NCBI GenBank assembly: GCA_002327445.1
Contig: DCWA01000011.1
Location: forward strand, 1 to 64,000
DNA: 64,000 nt
Source: Desulfobacteraceae bacterium UBA2174
GTDB taxonomy: Bacteria > Desulfobacterota > Desulfobacteria > Desulfobacterales > UBA2174
Direction: 5' to 3'
Part shown: one piece after another, positions 35,651 through 43,773 of the stretch
How positions within the stretch are numbered: position 1 is the first letter of the stretch
Layout of the letters: each line of letters begins with the position of its first letter
Made by a program: the position numbers and the translations under genes
Notes under the pieces: generated by a model
What the model saw: only the letters and a program-made list of their open reading frames with translations
Told to the model about the DNA's origin: nothing
The model's database searches: none

Positions 35651-35990
35651 CAGCCGAAACGATCTTCCGTTCCGGTCGCCGCCGCATATTAAATGAATGG
35701 AATTTGGTTTTTCTTGACGCTTCTATCCGATGAATTGTAATATTCACTACACTATCGTTTTGTCGTCTCTGAAAAAATCGTTCCTCAGAGGCGCCGCGCC
35801 GGCCGGATCCTGCGCCGGCGCGGCGAATGCGGATTCAGAGCTTGCAAGAGGATGCCGTTTCCCTGGTGGGCATGCGTAAGCGTCCGGGGAACCGCATCTT
35901 CTCAAGCCCATGAAAATTTCTCACAGATGGTCTCCACAGGCCGTGAACTATTTCAGCCAAGGAGGAGACATCGTGACAAGCGTTACCGTC
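35651..35990. other. Intergenic spacer, no gene recognised
   Basis: Starts AT-rich (35690-35760), then a strong GC hairpin (35792-35825, annotated separately) nested beside a weaker CTCTGA/TCAGAG pair at 35767-35790. A 60-codon minus-strand frame (35835-36017) has no recognisable features. The region ends at the left direct repeat. Confidence 0.5.
35792..35825. terminator. Strong 12-bp GC hairpin
   Basis: Arms CGCCGCGCCGGC (35792-35803) and GCCGGCGCGGCG (35814-35825) pair perfectly around CGGATCCTGC. It lies 140 bases after the MFS stop and lacks a T run immediately downstream on either strand, so it may be a transcription barrier or a repeat-type palindrome rather than a classical terminator. 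Confidence 0.4.
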
Positions 35991-36248
35991 GGCCACGGTG
36001 GTGTCCGGTTTGATCAAGGAGGTGACGACTGCATTGGTAATTTCCGGATGCGCTTCCGCCGTCTCGTCCCGATGAACATGGATTCCGGATCAAGTCCGGA
36101 ATGACGGAACGGGGCCGGACGAATCCGGGTTCCTTCAGCAGGCCGTCACCCCGGTCCCGGATCAAGTCCGGGATGACGGACCCGGGGTCCATTTCGAACG
36201 GCTGAAGAATTCCAGGAGTATTTCCAGGCAATTGAGCGTAGTCACATA
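35991..36248. repeat. Left copy of a ~250-bp direct repeat
   Basis: From GGCCACGGTGGTGTCC to CGTAGTCACATA this is almost identical to 40020-40258. The two differ by a few substitutions and by a block in the middle (left copy has an additional 'CGGATCAAGTCCGGGATGAC' unit where the right has a short GGGCAAAGA). It contains the short palindrome-like 'GGATTCCGGATCAAGTCCGG' element. On the minus strand the first ~90 bases are open in one frame ('EAHPEITKAVVTSLIKPDTT'), which may be the end of a degraded gene. Confidence 0.88.
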
Positions 36249-36258
36249 TAAGGAGGTC

Positions 36259-36291
36259 TTGACAATTTTGGCCCGATGGACTAAATTAGTC
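36259..36291 (+). promoter_or_regulatory. tetR promoter with overlapping palindromic operator
   Basis: -35 TTGACA (36259-36264), 17-base spacer, -10 TAAATT (36282-36287). The -10 is embedded in the palindrome GACTAA-A-TTAGTC (36279-36291). An operator on the -10 implies autorepression by the TetR protein encoded 30 bases downstream. The same symmetry recurs at 36948-36960. Confidence 0.65.
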
Positions 36292-36320
36292 ATATAGTCA
36301 TTTCCAAAAGGATTCGAGCT

Positions 36321-36920
36321 ATGGGGACAAAAGAGGCGAATACCTTGCGTGAGAGCATACTCGCTGCATCGAAAGAATTGTTTGCCCGGCTTGGTTTTAA
36401 GAAGACTGCGGTGGATGAGATCGCCAAGAAGGCGCGGGTAGCAAAAGGCACGATCTACAATTATTTCCGAAGCAAGGAGGAAATTTACCGGGCTATTTTG
36501 CAGCGAGAGGGCAAGATCATGATTGTCAAAATGCGTGAGGCGATGGGGAACCAGAAGACTTCCCAATTGAAGGTAAGGGAGATGATCATTGCCAAGATCA
36601 AATATTATAAAGATTTGAGCCTGTTATACGAGATCAACCGCCAGCGGGCGGAGGATCTCCTACCTTTTATAGAGAAAGAGCGGGCGGAGATCGCCAAACA
36701 GGAGTTGAACCTCATCAAGGAGATTCTGGAAGAAGGGGTGAACAACTCAGCACTCCAGGCAATAAATATCCCTGCTACAGCAAAGGCAATCGCGGCGGCA
36801 ATTAACGGGCTTGAATTTGGATGGACTCTGGAAATGGAGTTAGAGGGGGCAACCGCCGAGATAGACGATCTCCTTCAAATCCTTTTTCATGGCCTTGAGC
36901 TCCGTAACGCAAGGGAGTAA
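36321..36920 (+). CDS. TetR/AcrR family transcriptional regulator
   Basis: The 199-residue product has the TetR N-terminal helix-turn-helix at residues 9-55: 'RESILAASKELFARLGFKKT', 'VDEIAKKARVAKGTIYNYFR' and 'SKEEIYRAIL'. The ligand-binding part is helical and AT-rich in codon use compared with neighbours, suggesting recent acquisition. AAAGGA lies 12 bases before the ATG. It is followed by 72 bases with a second operator and then the membrane-HD-radical SAM gene, which it very likely regulates. Confidence 0.9.
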   Translation: MGTKEANTLRESILAASKELFARLGFKKTAVDEIAKKARVAKGTIYNYFRSKEEIYRAILQREGKIMIVKMREAMGNQKTSQLKVREMIIAKIKYYKDLSLLYEINRQRAEDLLPFIEKERAEIAKQELNLIKEILEEGVNNSALQAINIPATAKAIAAAINGLEFGWTLEMELEGATAEIDDLLQILFHGLELRNARE

Positions 36921-36938
36921 TTTTTTTTTACCTGTAAA

Positions 36939-36961
36939 TGACCAAACGACCAATTTGGTCA
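36939..36961 (+). promoter_or_regulatory. Second TetR-type operator between tetR and the radical SAM fusion gene
   Basis: GACCAA-T-TTGGTC (36948-36960) has the same 6-1-6 architecture and GACYAAWTTRGTC consensus as the operator in the tetR promoter. It overlaps a wider pair TGACCAAA (36939-36946) and TTTGGTCA (36954-36961). A T-rich tail (TTTTTGGGG) follows, so a weak attenuator hairpin is also possible. Confidence 0.6.
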
Positions 36962-36992
36962 TTTTTGGGGATAGAGGAAAAAGGAGCACTAA

Positions 36993-39380
36993 ATGTTTTA
37001 TTTAAATTACTTCGTTATCTTTTCTATTATGGGGTGGATACTGGAAGCGCTTTTCCGTTCGGTGAAAAACCGTCGAATGATCAACCCTGGTTTGCTGAAA
37101 GGCTTCTACCTGCCAATTTACGGCTTCGGAGCCCTCTTTGTTTTAGGGGGTCATGTTATTTTTGATACATACAGCCTGCCGATCCGCTCCCTTTTTTATC
37201 TCATTTGTTTGTCGGTTCTCGAATTAATCACGGGAGCAGTCATAGAAAAGATTTTTCATGTACGTCTTTGGGATTATAGAGACGACCGCTTCAACATCCG
37301 AGGGCACGTTTGCCTGCTTTTTTCGATTTATTGGATGTTGCTGGCGACCGGGCTTGATGTTGCTCTCGATTTCCTTATTCCCTGGGCGTTACATGTTTAT
37401 GAACGATTCGATTTCCTTATTGACGTTGTTCTTGGCTCGGTAGGGCTGGCAATGCTTATGGATTTCATCTTGGTTGCGCGCAGGAGGATAAGAGAACGCA
37501 GCGGGCTGGTGGATCAGGATACAGCCCGACGGAGATTTATTGAGATCGCCCGGCCGCTGCTTGAACATCCGGGCGTTATCAAGTTAAAGGATTTTAACCA
37601 CCATTTCGGTAAATCCCGCCTTGACCACGTCCTGGACGTTTCCTGGAAGGCGTTTCGGATATCAAAGCGCTTATCGCTCGACTCCGAAGCCGTAGTCAAA
37701 GGCGCCCTTTTACACGATCTTTTTTATTACGACTGGCTCCGGGAAGGACCGCGATGGCACGGCATCAGACACCCCCTCATTGCCCTACAAAACGCGCGGA
37801 AGATTACCCCCCTCTCCGCCAAGGAGGAAGACATCATCAGGAAACACATGTGGCCTTTAACCGTGATTCCCCCTCGATATCCCGAGTCCTGGGTGGTGTG
37901 TTTCACGGATATCTATTGTTCGTGGCGCGACTATCTGGCACCGATGGCGCTGTTTTGCGTGGGCAGGCGCAAGGAGTGGCTCCCGAGCGAAACGTCCCGT
38001 TTTCCTTCATATCGCGTTATAAACAATGGCTTTTTGCTCAACGTGGAAAAGGTCTCCAGCCTTCCCGGGCCGAAGCTCGCCGGCCGCTCTCTGAATATTT
38101 TGCTGATTGACGCGCAACCGCGCGCCTTACCGTTCACCAAGTTCAGAACCCTCACCCTGCCGCGATTGGCCGGAGCGACTCCGGGTAAGCACAACGTGCG
38201 GATTATCGATGGCCGGGTGGAGAAGATCGAGATCCCTTCGGGTATGTTTGACTTGGCGGGAATCACCTTCTCGACCAATAACGTTCCAATGGCTTACGAG
38301 CTTGCCCAAAAGGCTAAGAAGACCGGCCTATTAACCGTGGCGGGAGGAACCCACGCCACCGCTGTTCCCGAAGAGGTTCTCGAACATTTCGACGCTGTTC
38401 TTATCGGCGAGGCCGAGGGCGGAGCATGGGAGAGTTTGCTGAAAGACGCAGAACTTGGTTCGTTGAAAAGAGTTTATCGTAATGCGGAGCCGCCGGATCT
38501 GCGCAATTTAGCGCCGCCTCGTCTTGACTTACTGCACGGACTTTATCTGCCGGTCTACCCGGTGGAAGCCACCCGAGGATGTCCCAATCGTTGCTCCTAC
38601 TGCTTCAATCGATATATTCATCCGACCTATCGTAAACGCCCCATTGACGAGGTGGCAGCCGATGTGGCGCGTGCCGACAGCCGTCATATTTTCTTTATGG
38701 ACGATAACCTCTGCGCTGACCGCGAGTATGCAAAGGAACTGTTCGCGGCCTTAGCCCCCTTGAAGAAAAAATTATGGATGCAAATGGAGCTGAGGTCCGC
38801 CCAAGACGAAGAACTGCTGCGCCTGGCTGCGGAGGCCGGCTGCAAGGGCGTTTTTGTCGGGTTGGAAAGCATCAATTCGGCAAGCCTGAAATCCGTCGAT
38901 AAGTCCTTTAACCACGCGCAAAAATACAAGGAACAAATATCGGCTTTAACCCGGCATGGGATATTAGTCGGCGGCGGCCTGATCTTTGGGCTTAACGGCG
39001 ATGGTCCTGAAGTTTTTACGCAGACTCTGGAGTTCTTCAAAAACAGCGATATTACTTCCCTTGCGCCCAATCTTGTCATTCCATACCCGGGCACGGCCTT
39101 TCACAGACAAATTACAAATGAGGGGCGGTTATTGAATCGTGATTATAAGCGCTACACAGGCTATAGCGTGCTCGTCCAGCCGGAGCGCATGACAGCCGAT
39201 CAATTGGAAATGGAATACGACAAATTCAACCAGGAATTCTTTAGCATCAAAAACATCACCAGTCGATTTCGGCATCAGAATCTGCCCCTTCGGGTTCTGC
39301 CCTATTATCTTGTTTTTAATATGGCCTATCGTGTCCCGCGAAAAGCGAAATCACGGACTCATTGGGCGGAACTGGGGTGA
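36993..39380 (+). CDS. Fusion protein: CmpB-type membrane domain, HD hydrolase, B12-binding-like domain and radical SAM domain
   Basis: A 795-residue multidomain protein. Residues 1 to ~170 form a polytopic membrane domain resembling the 'putative ABC-transporter type IV' (ABC_trans_CmpB) family ('IMGWILEALFRSVKNRRMIN', 'GFYLPIYGFGALFV'). Residues ~180-320 are an HD phosphohydrolase-like domain with His212, His241-Asp242 (LLHDLFYYDW) and Asp306. Residues ~365-500 are a B12-binding-type fold ('SLNILLIDAQPRALPF', 'GLLTVAGGTHATAVPEEVL') lacking the DxHxxG motif. Residues ~515-740 are radical SAM with CPNRCSYC (Cys530, Cys534, Cys537) and 'GVFVGLESINSASLK'. RBS AAAGGAG, 6-base spacing. The combination points to a membrane-linked chemistry, perhaps on a lipid; substrate unknown. 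Low GC and flanking repeats suggest transfer. Confidence 0.85.
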   Translation: MFYLNYFVIFSIMGWILEALFRSVKNRRMINPGLLKGFYLPIYGFGALFVLGGHVIFDTYSLPIRSLFYLICLSVLELITGAVIEKIFHVRLWDYRDDRFNIRGHVCLLFSIYWMLLATGLDVALDFLIPWALHVYERFDFLIDVVLGSVGLAMLMDFILVARRRIRERSGLVDQDTARRRFIEIARPLLEHPGVIKLKDFNHHFGKSRLDHVLDVSWKAFRISKRLSLDSEAVVKGALLHDLFYYDWLREGPRWHGIRHPLIALQNARKITPLSAKEEDIIRKHMWPLTVIPPRYPESWVVCFTDIYCSWRDYLAPMALFCVGRRKEWLPSETSRFPSYRVINNGFLLNVEKVSSLPGPKLAGRSLNILLIDAQPRALPFTKFRTLTLPRLAGATPGKHNVRIIDGRVEKIEIPSGMFDLAGITFSTNNVPMAYELAQKAKKTGLLTVAGGTHATAVPEEVLEHFDAVLIGEAEGGAWESLLKDAELGSLKRVYRNAEPPDLRNLAPPRLDLLHGLYLPVYPVEATRGCPNRCSYCFNRYIHPTYRKRPIDEVAADVARADSRHIFFMDDNLCADREYAKELFAALAPLKKKLWMQMELRSAQDEELLRLAAEAGCKGVFVGLESINSASLKSVDKSFNHAQKYKEQISALTRHGILVGGGLIFGLNGDGPEVFTQTLEFFKNSDITSLAPNLVIPYPGTAFHRQITNEGRLLNRDYKRYTGYSVLVQPERMTADQLEMEYDKFNQEFFSIKNITSRFRHQNLPLRVLPYYLVFNMAYRVPRKAKSRTHWAELG

Positions 39381-39475
39381 ACGCGGGCTACCTGGAGCGA
39401 TGAACAACTGAACCGTTGCTTTTCAATTGTTCCAGAATTTGAGAGGGAAATACATCGAAGAAGAGCACCCACATT

Positions 39476-39559
39476 ATGCTTGGGCTTCTTGCGGCAATCG
39501 GATTGATGGCGCTGCACGGCTGTGCTTCCGTGCGCCCCAATGTCATAAACTTAGGCTAA
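39476..39559 (+). pseudogene. Truncated lipoprotein-like reading frame
   Basis: An ATG-initiated 27-residue frame reads as a lipoprotein signal peptide (LGLLAAIGLMALHGC, lipobox LHGC) followed by only eleven residues and a stop. It has basic residues encoded just upstream (SKKSTHI) but no ribosome site, so it looks like the amputated start of an outer-membrane lipoprotein gene. Confidence 0.4.
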
Positions 39560-39574
39560 AACCTGCTGAATTAC

Positions 39575-39602
39575 TTGACTTTTCAGCGTATTCTGCTATC
39601 CT
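39575..39602 (+). promoter_or_regulatory. Candidate sigma-70 promoter of the IS4-type remnant
   Basis: TTGACT (39575-39580), 16-base spacer, TATCCT (39597-39602), 46 bases before an ATG with an AAAGGAG ribosome site. The only gene it could drive is the decayed transposase frame at 39649. Confidence 0.4.
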
Positions 39603-39648
39603 GTGAACAGCTCAAAAACCCATCTTTTTTTCATCGAAAGGAGAAAAA

Positions 39649-39850
39649 ATGTCAAAAAATTCTTTGAAAAACGATAATGTTGGCACGGAGGTTGCTTTGC
39701 CAATCCTATGCCAAACTTATTGAATTTTTTAGAAATATCGTTACCAGCCCCGAATTCTGCATCAAGCACCGCAACTCGGGAAAAGACTTCTCCAGAAACC
39801 GCAAGATTCCTTTTGTTGCCTTCCGCATTAATCCGCAGAAAAATTCCTGA
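39649..39850 (+). mobile_element. Remnant of an IS4-family transposase N-terminus
   Basis: ATG 39649 opens a 24-codon frame (MSKNSLKNDN...); one base off, the sequence continues 'YAKLIEFFRNIVTSPEF' and 'HRNSGKDFSRNRKIPF' to a stop at 39850. The 'F.....hR...KDFtRNRKlPF' pattern is the conserved N-terminus of IS4-type transposases. The catalytic DDE region is absent. Confidence 0.6.
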
Positions 39851-40019
39851 TTAATTCGACCTTTGCTGGACAATTTCAGATTAAATCGGCGAGCCGCGGA
39901 AGCGGCCCGACGTGAGCTGAGTCAGTTGGCGGTTAGAACGGGATGTTGTCTCGCATGGGGCAATGGTCTTTATAGCAGATCACCGGCGGACGCAACTTTC
40001 GATTGTCAGCGCCGCCGCC

Positions 40020-40258
40020 GGCCACGGTGGTGTCCGGTTTGATCAAGGAGGTGACGACTGCCTTGGTAATTTCCGGATGCGCTTCCGCCGTCTCGTCCCG
40101 ATGAACATGGATTCCGGATCAAGTCCGGAATGACGGAATGGGGCCGGACGAATCCGGGTTCCTTCAGCAGGCCGTCACCCCGGGCAAAGACCCGGGGTCC
40201 ATTTCGAACGGCTGAAGAATTCCAGGAGTATTTCCAGGCAATTGAGCGTAGTCACATA
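40020..40258. repeat. Right copy of the ~250-bp direct repeat
   Basis: Same orientation and almost the same sequence as 35991-36248, lacking a ~19-base block. Together the copies bracket 3.77 kb containing the TetR and radical SAM fusion genes. The minus-strand frame in this copy continues past the repeat boundary ('VAGGGADNRKLRPPVICYKD') to a stop, unlike the left copy. Confidence 0.88.
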
Positions 40259-40532
40259 CAAGCCATGCCGCCGGCCGCAGGTGCGGCCTGATTGATCGTA
40301 GAAGAAGCTTTTACTTGAGCATGGGACGATTCACCTTTATGAGCATGGCTGTTTTTTGGAACGGTAGCAGTCGAGACCCTTTTATCACTGGAGCATCTTG
40401 CCCCTATGACAAGCATGGTTCCGGGCCGCCCATGATCAATGATGAGGCAACCGCACTCACCTAAATTTTCCAGCTTCCTGTCAACTCAATCTGAAATCAA
40501 CCCGCGGGTTCAAGACACTTTATTGTGGGACC

Positions 40533-40745
40533 CTACAGCGGATCGCTTGCTTGTCGGCGGTGACAGGGCAAGTCGCTCTTGATGACATAGCAGCCGTCGA
40601 GCTCGGCCACCTGCGCGATGTACGCCGTGTCCACGTTGACAGTGATATGCCGGTCCGAGACGGTCACTGTCACCATGGAGCCCGAAACCAACCGCTCGGC
40701 CTTCTCCACGACTTTCATCCGCTTCCCCGGGAACATCCGTTCCAC
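40533..40745 (-). mobile_element. Fragment of an IS1634-like (IS4 superfamily) transposase
   Basis: A 70-codon frame reads 'VSDRHITVNVDTAYIAQVAE' and 'LDGCYVIKSDLP', matching the region before the last catalytic residues of IS1634-type transposases (LDGxYVIRT). N- and C-terminal parts are missing or in other frames. Confidence 0.55.
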
Positions 40746-40911
40746 CTCCGATCCTCGTCTTGGCCCGGCTCGAAAGGGCGGTTCTGCACGGCGAGGTGCC
40801 CGAAGATGTGCACATCGCCCTCGGGCGTCGAGGACTCTGGCATGGCCTCGATGCTTCCGGCAGGCTCGGTTGGGCGCGGCTGGCCCGGGCGGCCGGCGAG
40901 AAAGAGATATA

Positions 40912-43344
40912 TCAATGCCAGTTGATCAGTTTTTTGCGTGCTTTTGCGAGGTCTTCGGCTTCTTCCGGGAAGGTCGCCGGCAGTTTGAGGGCCTGCCGCA
41001 ACTGGGCGAGAGCGGCTTCGCGCCGTCCCATGGCATGGTAGACCTTGGCCAGGCTGTACCGATGGGATATGCGATCTTTTGTCGCAATTGCCCGCAGCAG
41101 GAGGCTTTCCGCTTTTTCCAGCGAGGCGGGGGGGAGTCCACCATAGACAAATCCGACGAAAGCCCCGGTCCAGGGCGGCAGGGAAGCAACCTTGTAATGC
41201 CAGCGGCTGAGCACAAGCAGGGAAATATCATCGTCGGGATCGAGGGAGAGGGCTTTCTCGATGTTTTCCTTAACCTTGCGAGAGAGGCGGATCCGCTCCC
41301 TTACATTGACATCTTCGGCCCGGGCTCCCAAGGCGACCGCCAGCCATTTGTATCCTTCGTCATTGCGCAGGTCCGCCTTGATGGCCTGTTGCGCCAATGC
41401 CTCCGCACGGCGGAAATGAGCGGATTTTTTGCGCGGGTCGCTGCTTGTCCGGCCAAGTTCGTACTGGTCGTACGCCTGGCGCCATAGGGGTATCGCCTGA
41501 GTTTTAACGGCTGTAACCGTGGAAGAGGGGGGCTGAATGACTCCCCCTACCGAAGGGGTGCCGGATAGAAAGCTCAAAGGTATGGACAGGACGGCAGACA
41601 AGAGAAGCATGTGAAACGGTTTCACTGGCGCTACCGTTCCGGTGGAAACCCTCGTGGGTTCGCTGCGATCGAGAACCACGGTCTTGTCCTTGATGCCGTA
41701 AACCCGGTCCGCAACTTTGACCAGCGCGGGCTGATGAGATATGGTAAGCATTGTGACTTTACCGCGGAGGCCGGCCAGAGTTTCGCAAATTGCTTTTTCG
41801 CTCTCGGGATCGAGGGCGCTTGTCGCTTCGTCGAGAATCAGGAGAGCCGGCCGATGGGCAAGCGCGCGGGCAATGGCGATACGCTGGCGCTGGCCGCCCG
41901 ACAGTTGGGAACCGCGTTCCCCGACAATAGTCTGCAGCCCTTCCGGCATTGCCGAGACAAAATCCCGGGCTCCAGCGGCACGAAGCGCTGCTTCTGCATC
42001 GGTCGCATCGAGCCCGGAATCCCCCAGGGTGATATTGGCCAGAATGGAATCGTGAAGAAGGACCGTGTCCTGGGGAACGTAGCCGATTTTGCTGCGCCAG
42101 TATTTCACGTCCATGTCACTCATGGGCACGCCGTCCACCAGCACCTCCCCCTGCTGTGGACGCAGGAGGCCGGTCACAAGATCCACCAGGGTGGTTTTGC
42201 CGGCCCCCGAAGGCCCGATTACCGCAATGGAGGCTCCGGCGGGGATCTCAAGGGATACCGATTTCAGAATCTGGACTTTGCCATAACTGAAGCTGACCCC
42301 GTCGAAACGCAGATTTTTTTCCAGCTCCACCTTTTTCTGACCGAGGTTCGGCTCTTGTTGCAGGTTGGCATCGTCGATTTTTTGTTGCAGCGACCAGAAT
42401 GCACTTTCGCAGGTGCCCATTTCCTGGAGCTTGCGCTGCATCTTGCCGAATTCGCCGAGAAGCCGCGCCAGCAGAAAAACCATTACCATGACGCTCGGCA
42501 GATCATAGTTCCAAAGGACCAGCGTTGCATAGAGCCCTGCCACTATGATGAGAATCAGGAACGGTTCCTGGAGGCTTTTCAGTATGGCTTTGCTGTAGAC
42601 CTGTTTGCGCAGCGCCTTATTGAGCTTGAGGGTATCCTTCTCGAGCATTTTTTCGGCCAACTGCTCCCGTCCCATCGCTTTCAGCGGTTTTACCGATTGC
42701 AGGCAATCGGTTAAGCGGGAAAGCAGGGACTGCATCAAAGAGGTTTCCTGTCTGCCGGCCTTTTTTGCTTTGCGTATGAGGCGATTGAGTAAAACCATCA
42801 GCAGGCACCCGGCCGCAAAGGCCACGACACTGGCTTTCCAGGAGATCATCAGGGCGACCACTGCATAAACGAAACACGTTACCATGTAGGTAACGGCCAA
42901 AGTCCCGTGCACGTAGGCAGTAGAGGCCCGTATGACTTCGCTGGCGGCAGAATTAGCCAGGCTGCCTATGGGGTGGCTAATATAATACTCCCAGCGGGTT
43001 CCAAGAATGGCACGCAGCAATGTAAGGCGCAGGTCTGTTGCCACCAGGGCAACGGTGTACCCGACTTTGCGGTCGGCCAGCAGCACTAAAGCGCTTTTGA
43101 GAAGAACGCCTGCAACCACAACCATCAACAAGGAGGAGGCTGTCGGCGCAATACCCATGGCATGCAGTGCGGAGGTGACGGTTTTCCCGATCCCGGAATT
43201 CTTGGTGCCGCCAACGGCGATGTTAAGCATCGGCAAAAGGGCGGTCAGGCTGATTCCCTCCATTAAGCCGGCGAGAAGCTGGGCCAGGAGCATGGTGAGG
43301 GTATGCCGGGGGTAAGTCCGCAAAAAGTGAAGCATAAGTCGCAT
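40912..43344 (-). CDS. MsbA-type ABC lipid exporter fused to a C-terminal TPR domain
   Basis: A single 810-residue frame. Residues 1 to ~320 are a six-TM ABC exporter domain starting 'RTYPRHTLTMLLAQLLAGL'. Residues ~340-575 are the ATPase: Walker A 'VIGPSGAGKTTLVDL', signature 'LSGGQRQRIAIARAL', Walker B 'ALLILDEATSALDP'. Then comes a hydrophobic segment 'FHMLLLSAVLSIPLSFLSG' (about residues 580-598), which looks like an embedded signal peptide or TM, and ~200 residues of TPR-like helices ('LGRTSSDPRKKSAHFRRAEA', 'YHAMGRREAALAQLRQALKL'). The last part would face the periplasm. It could be a recent in-frame merger of two genes. Context beside the sphingolipid locus suggests a lipid flippase. 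Confidence 0.83.
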   Translation of the reverse strand: MRLMLHFLRTYPRHTLTMLLAQLLAGLMEGISLTALLPMLNIAVGGTKNSGIGKTVTSALHAMGIAPTASSLLMVVVAGVLLKSALVLLADRKVGYTVALVATDLRLTLLRAILGTRWEYYISHPIGSLANSAASEVIRASTAYVHGTLAVTYMVTCFVYAVVALMISWKASVVAFAAGCLLMVLLNRLIRKAKKAGRQETSLMQSLLSRLTDCLQSVKPLKAMGREQLAEKMLEKDTLKLNKALRKQVYSKAILKSLQEPFLILIIVAGLYATLVLWNYDLPSVMVMVFLLARLLGEFGKMQRKLQEMGTCESAFWSLQQKIDDANLQQEPNLGQKKVELEKNLRFDGVSFSYGKVQILKSVSLEIPAGASIAVIGPSGAGKTTLVDLVTGLLRPQQGEVLVDGVPMSDMDVKYWRSKIGYVPQDTVLLHDSILANITLGDSGLDATDAEAALRAAGARDFVSAMPEGLQTIVGERGSQLSGGQRQRIAIARALAHRPALLILDEATSALDPESEKAICETLAGLRGKVTMLTISHQPALVKVADRVYGIKDKTVVLDRSEPTRVSTGTVAPVKPFHMLLLSAVLSIPLSFLSGTPSVGGVIQPPSSTVTAVKTQAIPLWRQAYDQYELGRTSSDPRKKSAHFRRAEALAQQAIKADLRNDEGYKWLAVALGARAEDVNVRERIRLSRKVKENIEKALSLDPDDDISLLVLSRWHYKVASLPPWTGAFVGFVYGGLPPASLEKAESLLLRAIATKDRISHRYSLAKVYHAMGRREAALAQLRQALKLPATFPEEAEDLAKARKKLINWH

Positions 43345-43507
43345 TTATTCGTCCTTGAGCAGCCCCGGGAAGAGTACGATGATATAGCCCTTTTTTATAA
43401 CATGATACACGGATCGAGGGAAGCGGACACGGTTTTCGGGCAAAAAAACCGGTTGAAAACGCACCGGCAGATAACCTATTCTGTTAAATTCGCACCTGTT
43501 CTTCCGT

Positions 43508-43715
43508 CGCTACCGCCATCCCCAAGGAGATTTTTCGGGCATCCAGGCAGACCTGTGGCTCTCGCAGGATGGTCGAGGAGTTGGGAGAGGCCGGCTACCG
43601 ATGTTGGCCGCTATCGGGTCCGCAGCCTGATGCGCAGGTTGGGTCTCGGGGCCAAGACGCCGAGGCGCTACAAGGTGACCACCGACAGCAATCACAAGCA
43701 TCCGGTGGCCCCTAG
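43508..43715 (+). mobile_element. IS3-family OrfB remnant
   Basis: One frame reads 'TCGSRRMVEELGEAGYR' and, after a one-base shift, the next reads 'VGRYRVRSLMRRLGLGAKTP' and 'RRYKVTTDSNHKHPVAP', the N-terminal helix-turn-helix region of IS3 transposases (HTH_21) just before the integrase core. The DDE core is absent. The region 43345-43507 holds no recognisable gene. Confidence 0.8.
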
Positions 43716-43773
43716 GATAAATTCTGTCTTCGTTTTGAACGGGTCACCATGCCGTAGAAGGGGATTTTGTATC

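Larger units (their letters stand above)
39381..40532. other. Gene-poor interval with decayed elements
   Basis: This 1.15-kb stretch contains a 27-codon lipoprotein-like fragment, a promoter-ORF remnant of an IS4-type transposase and the right 250-bp repeat (all listed separately). From 40259 to 40532 I see only a small GGCCGC/GCGGCC hairpin (40275-40290) and three 'GAGCATGG/AAGCATGG' echoes; no gene is supported there. Confidence 0.5.

Noticed and set aside
35835..36017. 60-codon minus-strand ORF before the left 250-bp repeat
   Set aside because: No ribosome site, no motif, and the homologous part in the right repeat diverges immediately beyond the boundary.
40275..40290. GGCCGC/GCGGCC hairpin as terminator
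   Set aside because: Six-base stem without a T run on either side and no gene ending nearby on the plus strand except decayed elements.
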